This document shows, in pieces, positions 56,528-64,000 of a DNA stretch of 64,000 bases (positions are counted from its first letter, which is position 1; each line of letters begins with the position of its first letter). The stretch is taken from positions 3,234,001-3,298,000 of the forward strand of contig NC_084935.1 of assembly GCF_958298935.1 (NCBI RefSeq), read 5' to 3'. The notes under the pieces are model-generated. The model ran no database searches, had not been told where the DNA came from, and was given only the letters and a program-made list of their open reading frames with translations. The DNA is from Phragmites australis. Taxonomy: Eukaryota; Streptophyta; Magnoliopsida; Poales; Poaceae. A program made the position numbers and the translations under genes.

Positions 56528-59464
56528 TGTAACACCCAGTTTTAAAGAAATAAAACCAGGTATAACCACATGTATGTCAGGATCAAGTTCCATACATATG
56601 TTACATCATTAGTGTGTCATCACAGTATCAATATTACAATATTGCTATAACTTATTACAAAAAGGACCCGAGGGTCTAGAAGAAAAACACAGCAGAAAGG
56701 AAAAACTCTAGTGCCAGAGGGTCTGTATCTTCCACAAGCGTCAACCGGGGAATACCAACCAAGAAAAGGAGTTTTGGGTCGAAGTCGTCTCCTTCATAAG
56801 GTGCAACTTTATTGACGGCTTCTGAACAACGGTAGAATGCAAGAGAGGAAGCAACGGGTGTGAGTATAAATTGTACTCTGTAAATGTAGGAAAGCACGAT
56901 ACGGGACTTAAGTCAAGAAAAGGTTTGACACTGGTTCACTACACTAAGAAATCTTATCCTATAACTCCAAAAAAAGGCATCCTATTTACTAAGTGTGAAA
57001 ACACAACTTAATCAAGAATAATATCTCATCAGACTCGATCCGACTATCAAGACTCACCAGGTAAACCCAAAACTTGGCTACCCGACCAACCATACCAGAT
57101 CTCTGATCCCAACTAATCAAGAAGAAGTCTAAGCTATTCTTGACCGTGAGTGCGGCTGATCGATCAGTTTTATACTCTGCAGAGTTTGCACAGCTTTCCC
57201 CATTAGTCATGATCAACTCTTTTACGGGTACCTGTCGGTACCTTACACACTTTCAAGGTGTGCGTTGAGAGATCACTACAAGGTTTTTACAAAGCTCCCA
57301 CTGACCTGTAAGCATCCACTGAGGTTTCACTGCTAACAGTGATTCCATCACGGCAGAAACCCCCTCTTGTGCCACTCAACCGACCACTCTTGCCCATAGA
57401 ACCTTAGGGGTGGCTAATTAATTGGATATGCCATATCCATATAAGCATATTGGTTATATGATATAGCCTAGTTACATGTTCAAGAGCTGGCCCTTGGGAT
57501 CCCACATAGGAACAACCACAAACCAACTGTGCATTTTCCGCACACGTGCATTCCAGCACCATCATTACATATCCATCCTGTTAGGATCCACATATCATGT
57601 TGCTACCAAAGATTACCATACCTGGTTCATGTTTTACAATCATTAGTCAGGTTTAACTCATAATCCAACCCTGACAACGACTAGCATATCAACCCTTTAT
57701 TTCCTATGACACATCAACGACGACAAGTATATTCATACAAATACTAGTAAACCCTAATCATAGGTTCCAATTTAGACAAGCATGCATGAAGGATATACAA
57801 CTATCATAAAATCCTAAAGTAGGTGCCAGATGTAAGGACACTTGCCTTCAACTGAGGGTTGCTCGAAGTCTTCAAAAGCTTAGTCCTGCAGGTTCACAAA
57901 CTGCTCACCTCCTAAAACGGCATATCGAAAAGCACACAAAGGAAACTACTAATAATAGTACACCAAGTAGTAATAAAACTCAGTAAAAACACTATAAAAA
58001 GATTCTACACGTTGCTACAAAATTTGAGTGCGAAAATCACCCAAATCGGAGCTACGAGCAAAAGGTTATGATTGATTGAAGTTCTAGGGGTTTTCTACAA
58101 ATTTACCTAATTCAGAGAAATTCTAGATTTATTTTATACTAAAAATCTTATTTATTGCGCAAGTTGATCTCATAAAACAAAATTGAATTATTTTTGTTAT
58201 AGAAAATCATGTGGATCGAGTCCACTCGGCTGTGAACCAAAGGGAGGCCCTCAGTCCACGGGTCCACCATGCACTAGAGGCGCTAGCGGGGCTGGCACGA
58301 CAACGGGTAGTCAGAGAATGGCCGAAATGGAGCTCTTGCGGCTAGAGAGCTTCGGCGAGCAGTGGAAAAAGGAGAGGGGGCGCAGGCGAGCTCACCCTTG
58401 AGCGAAAACAACGTCAGAGCGGGGTCGAGATGGCCGAGCGACGGTGATGGCGGCTGTGACAGTCGATGCGGTGTTGAGGAAGGGGTTTCGCTGGTCGAAC
58501 GATGATGATGACCCACAAGATTGACTTTGGAGGGATCTGTAGAACTGGAGATATGGTTAGCTTAGCCAAAGATGGCGCGGACACTTGGGAAGAGCGGCAG
58601 TGGTGCAACTCTTCGGAAACGACAAAGAAAGCGGCGACGACGATGCTACAGGTGAGAAAATGGGGTGTGAGCGGGTGTATGAGGTGTGGAAACTCGCCGT
58701 GATGGCCACGAGCAGCTTAAAAAGGCGTGTGGGTGAGCAGAACAACCGGGGTGCGGAGGTGAAGTGGGTGGCGGCGATAATGGCCATAAGGCCAACAGTT
58801 TCCTCATTTACTCGAGCAATAGGGAGGATTGAAGAGGGGGAAACAGATGGGGCCATCTTGATAGGGCTTAATGCTTCAGATTCAACACTTCGAGTAGGAG
58901 AGAGGGCGCAGGGAGGTGCTGGATCGGCAGACTACAGAGGGGATCGGCAGCTAGAGGAGGAAGATAAGTCGGGCGTCAACTCGGCACGACTCAGGAGCAA
59001 CGTGGGCCCACACGATAGAGAGTGGCAGGAGGTGGAGGCGGCTTAGCTAGTGGGCTTGGCCCAGGTGGGAGCGCTTGAGACACCAGACCAAGGCCCATGC
59101 GAGGGAAAGGGGAGGGAGCCAGCCCGAAAGAGAAAAGGAGAGAGAGAGGGAGGGGGTTTGGGCCGGATTTTGAAAGGATTCAGCACGAGAGGATTTTGGA
59201 ATTAAGAAATTGCTTTTCTTTTTATTTTTGAAACATTTTCGCAAAGACTTTGTAAATGAGCGCCTTCTAGCGAGTTTTGCAAACATTTTTCACACAAAAA
59301 CCTATTGCAACTATTGCAGCATGAATGCGTAAAGCATAAATATAACCTATGGCAAATTAAATTTAGAAGTTAATTTCCTTTTAAATATAACAAAACCTAC
59401 AACTCCTATTTAATTCTAGCAACATTTTAAAATATTGAGAAAATTAAATATTTAGGGTGTTACA
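56528..59464 (-). mobile_element. Long solo LTR, TGTAACACCC family, 2937 bp
   Basis: The ends are perfect 10-bp inverted repeats, TGTAACACCC and GGGTGTTACA, with a perfect 5-bp target duplication AGCTT (56523-56527 and 59465-59469). The orientation is taken as minus because the GAGCTACGAG/CCAAATCGGAGCT block at 58045 is the reverse of the corresponding GTTCTAGCTCCGATTTCGG block in the plus-oriented LTR at 7033. No internal protein-coding domain; GC-rich open frames at 58183-59046 show no family signature. Confidence 0.85.
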
Positions 59465-60454
59465 AGCTTATTCATAGGGCTACATATACCTACTGGATTC
59501 ATGATTCCAAACACATTTGATAAAAGCTAGGAACACTCCAAAGACCAATTCGAACACTTCCTCCAATTTTTCAAAGCTTAATCCTCCAAGATTAAACTAG
59601 GAACCATATGATTCATGTCAAACATCACTAAGGCTTGGCTATAACCACTTTTCATCACTAAGGCCAACAACACAAAGAGTTAAATCTAAAACACCTTTTA
59701 GATACCCCGAACTCCTAAATCGAACACTCAACACAAACATATCCCAAATTAAGCACATGGTTTGAGCACTTGATACACGAGCAACGCTTTTGTCAGCCCC
59801 TCTTGATAGTAAGGTTATTGATCCTATAATTCGGTCTCTCACAAAATGAGACCGGCAAAAACTAGAAAACCTATTCTAGTTATACTTTTGCCTTGAGAAA
59901 TCCTATCGGACTTAATGAACACATCATCCAAGCTTCGACAGTTCTCATAGCTCTTCAAGGCTCATCATCAACTCCTCTTCTCTTGATGGTGATTGTCGGA
60001 GGATGAACTCCACAAGCGGGGATCCGGAGGGACCCCCTTTGAGATTCGGCCGGGGGGATGATTCTAAATCTACCTCGCACGTGAAATAAATGAGAGTAAA
60101 TGGATGCAGGTGGGATGGATGATCGGATGCTAGTGGAAATAAATGCTCAGGGGATTTTAGACAGGTTCGGGTCGCACGGAGCGTAATACCATACTCCTGT
60201 GTATATGCTATAAATGCTCTGGAAATGCCTCTCTGAGGATCTCTTGCGTTACAAGGATTTTTGTCTAAGTCTAGAGCTTCGAGCTTCTTGTTCTTCGTCA
60301 GCTTATCTCGGTCCTGAAGAACTTGTCCTCGTTGTCGGGATGCACCCCCACCTTTTATACCGTCGGGGCAGCCTAGCGTGCCCAGAAAGGACGACGCAAG
60401 TCCCAAGGCGCCATAAATGGAAAGCAACCATCATAGACTGCAGTTTGATGTTAC

Positions 60455-60473
60455 GGGGGGGGGGGGGGGGGGG
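60455..60473. repeat. Poly-G tract
   Basis: About 19 G in a row inside the solo LTR; length is likely unstable and assembly-sensitive. Confidence 0.9.
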
Positions 60474-60858
60474 TTGAAAACGCGCCCCCGTTCGGTCCTG
60501 TCGTCATCATCCCGATTTTTAGCGGGTGCAGCGGGGAGGGTCCACCGGGCAGCCACCGAGCAACCCCGCGTGCCCGCCCGGTCAGAGCGAGCCTGACACA
60601 GCAGGGCGGCAGGCGATATGCCTCGAGCCCTGTGACAATATCCCGAGACGCGCCGGATGACGCGCGATGGGACCCGCCGCATTAAATGTCCCCACGCCTC
60701 CCTGCCAGGCGGTGGCAGGGACTAACAGCAGGCGTGGGGGGAGTGGTTGGAAGTGACAGGCTACGCTCCCCCTTAAATGCAGTATCGGGCCTCTCACCAA
60801 TTGACACCTCACCGCTGAGCCCTTGTGGGGTCCACCGGCAAGGGGCTTGTCAAGTCCT

Positions 60859-61149
60859 CGGGGAACTCTGGGTGCTCGGGGACTACTATTCATAGCCCCG
60901 AGCACTCTCTCCCGAATATGCCTTTTCTTGGTCCTCGGGGAACTTGGGCCCTCGGGGACCACTGTTCATGGCCCCGAGCGCCCTCTCCCGGAATTGTGTT
61001 TACTCGGGTTATCGGGGAACTCGGGTGCTTGGGGACCACTGTTCATGGCCCCGAGCGCCCTCTCTCGGAACTTGTACTTTTTTGGGTCCTCGGGGACCAC
61101 TGTTCATGGCCCCGAGCACCCTCTCCTGGAACTTGGTCTTCTCGGACCT
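60859..61149. repeat. Minisatellite, about four units of roughly 77 bp
   Basis: Units begin CGGGGAACT, continue CTCGGGGACCACTGTTCATGG and CCCCGAGC-C-CTCTC. The last unit is shortened. It corresponds to the array at 40689-41073 with more homogeneous units. Confidence 0.8.
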
Positions 61150-62919
61150 CGGAGAGAAGTCCCCGAGGGAAGGCGCCACATGGCACTCTGCTGTCCTGGC
61201 CTCGGGACTCGTGGACCCCTGGTTCCCATGTCAATGACAGTGATGATCATACTTGCTTCTATCTTGATCCTCACTTGATCTTCCGAAAGCTTGATAAAGT
61301 TTACTTGATTGTTTCCCATGCACCAAGCATGGAAGACTTCTCCATTTTCATCATCTTCACTTGGTTCACCACTTAGGTATGGATCGCAAACATCAAGCAC
61401 ATAAATTATCCACTAAGCTTGTCTTGATCTTGTTCTTTCAACTTGGCATATTGAATATCTCAATTCAACTCATATCTTCTTATGGAACATAACCTCAATT
61501 CACCATCAAGCACAAAGCACATGAGTTAGTCCTTAAAACCTAATTGACAACTTTATACCTTAAGTCATTTCATCTTCAAAAATAACTTGGCCTTCACTTT
61601 TATTGTCAATCTTCATATAGAACCTGACCACACTCGTTCTTAAGCACATAACACATGGGTTAGTCCATAAAACTCATTTGATAATCTCATACCTTTAGTT
61701 AATTGAACTCTACAAGTAACTTAGCCTTCATGGTTATTTTCAATCTTCTCCTTCAACTCCTAAGCACCACCTAGAGCTCATTGATCTCGATGCATCTTTC
61801 TTGATCTTTATAACATTCCTTAATGAATGCATTCTCTATCAATCATGCATCATCTATGGAACATACTACAAATAATTTTTAATATAATTGTTAGTCTATA
61901 TATATTGTCATTAATTACCAAAATCACACTTAAGGGATAGATGCACTTTCAGAGCGAGAGGTGGACATTCGCGGTAACCCTGGTGCTATAGGGGCATGTG
62001 CAAGTGGGTAGTTTCGAGTATGAGAAATGTTATCTCGGGGACCAAGAGAATGGACCCGAGTCATGTGGGTAAAGATGTACCCCTGCAAGGTGTAAGAATA
62101 ATTTGAATTGCCGCACTCTCAGTCATGAGCATGCTTAAGTTTTATTGGACATCAATCATAGTTTTTTTTAGTTTGGTGGGATGGTAAGTATGTAGGATTT
62201 TGGGAGAAGCGTCTGCTAGTGCTTATTTGAGTTGAGCAAGTTTATATTTTTAGAGGTTTTGATTATTTGTCTATCAATATTAATTGTGTATATCATTGTA
62301 TTGATAAAAGTGCTTTTCGTTGAATCACTTAAACTTTGTGGCCATTTCTTTGCTATTCAACCAAATGCGTTATCTTTGGAGTCGAGAATAAATATACTCA
62401 TGTTGTGTAAGTCTTGTGAGTACCTTTGTACTAAGGGTGTTGCCCTTAAATTGATGCAGGTAAAGATGAGCTAGTTTATGTATATTTTGATACCGATGAT
62501 GGGTAGGAGTAGAGGAGGAATATCTGAGCTAGTCCCAGTGGTGCCTTATGAGCAATAGCGCCACTGGCCTTTTTTGTTTTATTAATATCTTTTTGCTACA
62601 TATGAAAAAAACTGATAGTAAGTAGAAACTGGAATCGTAAACAAGGTATGTAATATAAGTTAAAGTCTTCACACTCTATTTATATCTTGTGATGAAACTA
62701 TATTGTAAACGATATATGCTGTGATCTTTGGCTTTGTTGAGTATATATCGGGACTGCCAGAATTACTCTTGTTTTAATCAAATAGTACTTCAATGGATAT
62801 TTTTAGATAATTGTTAGTCCTCGACACGTCAAATGACGGGTGCATGCTAGCTTTTGTCTTTATAGATAGACGACATTGTTGATTAAACCGAGTGTGATTT
62901 GAACATGTCTAACACTCAG

Positions 62920-63420
62920 GAGCTTCGTCAGTCTCAAGATCATCGCGCTCTATCTGTTCAATTAGAGAAGTGATTCGTTTCCCCTCATCTGCTTCACCAA
63001 TCGGTTTAATTGGATCATCCGATGAATGTGCAGCATCCAGATCGTCATCCTCATTACCCTCCTCCTTATCCTACTCTTCCTCATCACCCTCCTCCTCCAC
63101 GTACCCCCATCCTGCATCTCCTCAACTTCCTCCTTATTCTTCTAGCACAAGCGGCATAGGTGGCCAACCTCTTTCCACTACATCATGTAGGTACATCCTC
63201 TATACTTGAGTTTTCCTAATTAGGTACACCTCCCAGTACACACCATCTCTTATACGATTGCCGACAATGCTAATGGTCATCTCTTAAACCTCAGATCTAT
63301 TTTGAAACCTCACATCAACTAATCGTACAAGTGTTCAACACTCTTCTGCATAGATCTAGAAATGCCCTTAGTTCATTGACTTAGAGACCGACAATACTAC
63401 CTCTTTCAGACCATATAATA
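62920..63420 (-). pseudogene. Mutator-like transposase, N-terminal part
   Basis: On the minus strand this region reads MTISIVGNRIRDGVYWEVYL near 63275-63215, then an acidic low-complexity stretch (EEEGDEEE, DKEEGNEDDD) and SSDDPIKPIGE, ending at the CTCAG duplication that flanks the 10-kb LTR nest. It continues across that nest into the transposase remnant at 52841. An acidic linker after a short N-terminal module is normal for MURA-type proteins. Stops are present. The plus-strand open frame at 62970-63209 is its shadow. Confidence 0.65.
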
Positions 63421-64000
63421 TTTCACTATCCTATAAAAAAAATCCTAAACTTACATTGATCCAACATACCTACCAAACATCGATATAAAACCCTAACATA
63501 ATTCTAACAAAACATAAAAAATACGTAAAACTACATCTACAATATTGCAACATTCATTAAAAATATGGTCCACCAGTTAATCTACCTAGCAACAAAATAT
63601 CCTCGAGTCGCTATATCAAACACCTCTAAATTCTACATCTACATCTAATAACTAACATATGTCTAAATACTAATTCTAATTGCTAAACAATATCTAACCC
63701 TAATTATAAACTTAGATCTACATTCTAACTTACATCCAGTGATTTCCTACTCGGTTTGTAAAAAAACCTCTAGATCTAACATCTAACCTATATAAAAATC
63801 TAGCACTAGTGACTATCCTACCCAGTTTGTAAAAAAAGAGCAACAAACATACTTTCTTCCTTCAGCAGGGCTACGCCTCCAATTTTCCCTCCTCTCCTCA
63901 CCTCTCCTCTCCTCCCTCTCTCTCGTCTCGGCTAAGTGCAAATGAGAGTGCTGACGTCGGCCAGGACGACATGCTGTATTTTATACCCAAAAGGTCTCGT
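63421..64000. other. Upstream flank of the MULE pseudogene
   Basis: AT-rich DNA with CTACATCTA and AACCTCTAGATCTAACATCTAAC-like repeats (63560-63800), then a pyrimidine-rich block (CTCCTCTCCTCACCTCTCCTCTC) at 63885-63930. No gene seen; the element terminus was not found in the window. Confidence 0.4.

Larger units (their letters stand above)
59994..61239 (-). mobile_element. Solo LTR, same family as 39774-41158, 1246 bp
   Basis: Plus-strand ends are TGTCGGAGGATGAACTCC and CAATGACA, flanked by a perfect GTGAT duplication (59989-59993 and 61240-61244). In minus sense a TATA-like GGTATAAAAGGTGGGGG lies near 60352. It shares GATTCGGCCGGGGGGATGAT, AGACAGGTT-GG-CGCA and the 77-bp minisatellite with the other copy. 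Confidence 0.9.
55272..61951 (+). mobile_element. Large LTR (SIRE/Maximus-like) nested in the gypsy LTR, 3' end missing
   Basis: It begins TGTCGCCTAGAGGGGGTGAATAGG and continues with repeated GAAGTTCTGAT/CTGTTCAT motifs, then a region rich in TTGATCTT, CATAACACATG and TAGTCCATAAA; the last part is homologous to bases 1-216. It stops at AGATGCACTTTCA, about 425 bases short of the end seen in the copy at 1-641, and no target duplication is visible, so a deletion removed its 3' end. Two further solo LTRs lie inside. Confidence 0.6.
52842..62914 (+). mobile_element. Long-LTR gypsy solo LTR (Tekay/Del-like) with nested insertions
   Basis: It starts TGTAACATCCC and ends ACATGTCTAACA; a perfect 5-bp duplication CTCAG flanks it at 52837-52841 and 62915-62919. 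Outside both flanks is the same MULE gene. Without the nested block (55272-61951) it is about 3.4 kb, like the solo LTR at 5368-8910. The tail (61952-62880) shares GGGACCAAGAGAATGGACCCGAG, GTGGGTAAAG and GGTGCC-T--G-GC-A-GGCGCCACTGG style blocks with that family. No coding interior. Confidence 0.8.

Noticed and set aside
58183..59046. 153-codon frame and overlapping antisense frames
   Set aside because: Inside a solo LTR with an exact AGCTT duplication; GC-rich, without family resemblance.
1..61951. Homologous LTR-type sequence at both window ends as the two LTRs of one giant element
   Set aside because: The two copies sit in different host contexts, the right copy is nested in a gypsy LTR, and intact genes lie between them; they are separate insertions of one family.
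62970..63209. 79-codon Ser/Pro-rich frame
   Set aside because: Antisense shadow of the acidic linker of the MULE transposase remnant.

Overview
This is nuclear DNA of a grass (Poaceae, probably panicoid; the species cannot be fixed from sequence alone). The evidence is GC-rich, intron-containing plant genes, plant-style GT-AG splice sites, and a dense, nested mix of typical grass transposons (Ty3/gypsy Tat and long-LTR TGTAAC families, Ty1/copia, L1-type LINE, Mutator-like, hAT and PIF/Harbinger elements). There are no rRNA genes, CRISPR arrays or prokaryotic features, and no tRNA gene was recognised.

Four loci look like real host genes: a GPI-anchored lipid-transfer protein (+, 14511-16146, three exons including a 27-nt exon); two paralogous SKP1-like proteins (-, 20204-20797 and 27879-28436) that are the surviving cores of a duplicated unit of about 2 kb; and a nine-exon WD40-repeat protein of the plant C2A9.03-like type (+, 44453-49387). 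They have no evident common pathway. The SKP1 pair would act in SCF ubiquitin ligases, the lipid-transfer protein at the cell surface, and the WD40 protein has no established role.

Layout: 1-641, end of a large LTR; 642-14115, a decayed Tat-type gypsy element with an antisense extra ORF and a 3' LTR, split at its integrase end by a 3.5-kb solo LTR (5368-8910); 14116-17430, lipid-transfer gene and flank; 17430-21055, SKP1 copy A, invaded by a Harbinger-like element and a Ds-like hAT element; 21134-26730, Mutator-type debris with remnants resembling plant-mobile-domain and GRF zinc-finger genes; 26730-28750, SKP1 copy B; 28787-29557, possible Pack-MULE; 31501-33469, Mutator-type fold-back; 33902-34816, two Tourist-like elements; 36012-43325, copia element on the minus strand with a nested solo LTR, inserted upstream of the WD40 gene; 44453-49387, WD40 gene; 49690-51300, LINE remnant containing a Mutator-type MITE; 51570-end, a minus-strand MULE transposase pseudogene split by a 10-kb nest of four LTR insertions.

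Seven insertions can be dated relative to one another by target-site duplications read directly from the sequence (CCTGA, CTCAG, AGCTT, GTGAT, GTCGT/GTTGT, CATATAAAA, TTTAAAATT). Several LTR insertions are solo LTRs, so unequal recombination has been active here. I did not find a convincing new biochemical system. The most unusual signals are an AT-rich module of about 350 bp shared by three unrelated transposon types, and the paired SKP1 copies in which one copy preserves the empty site of the other's transposon. Element lineage names are from recalled family features, not database searches.
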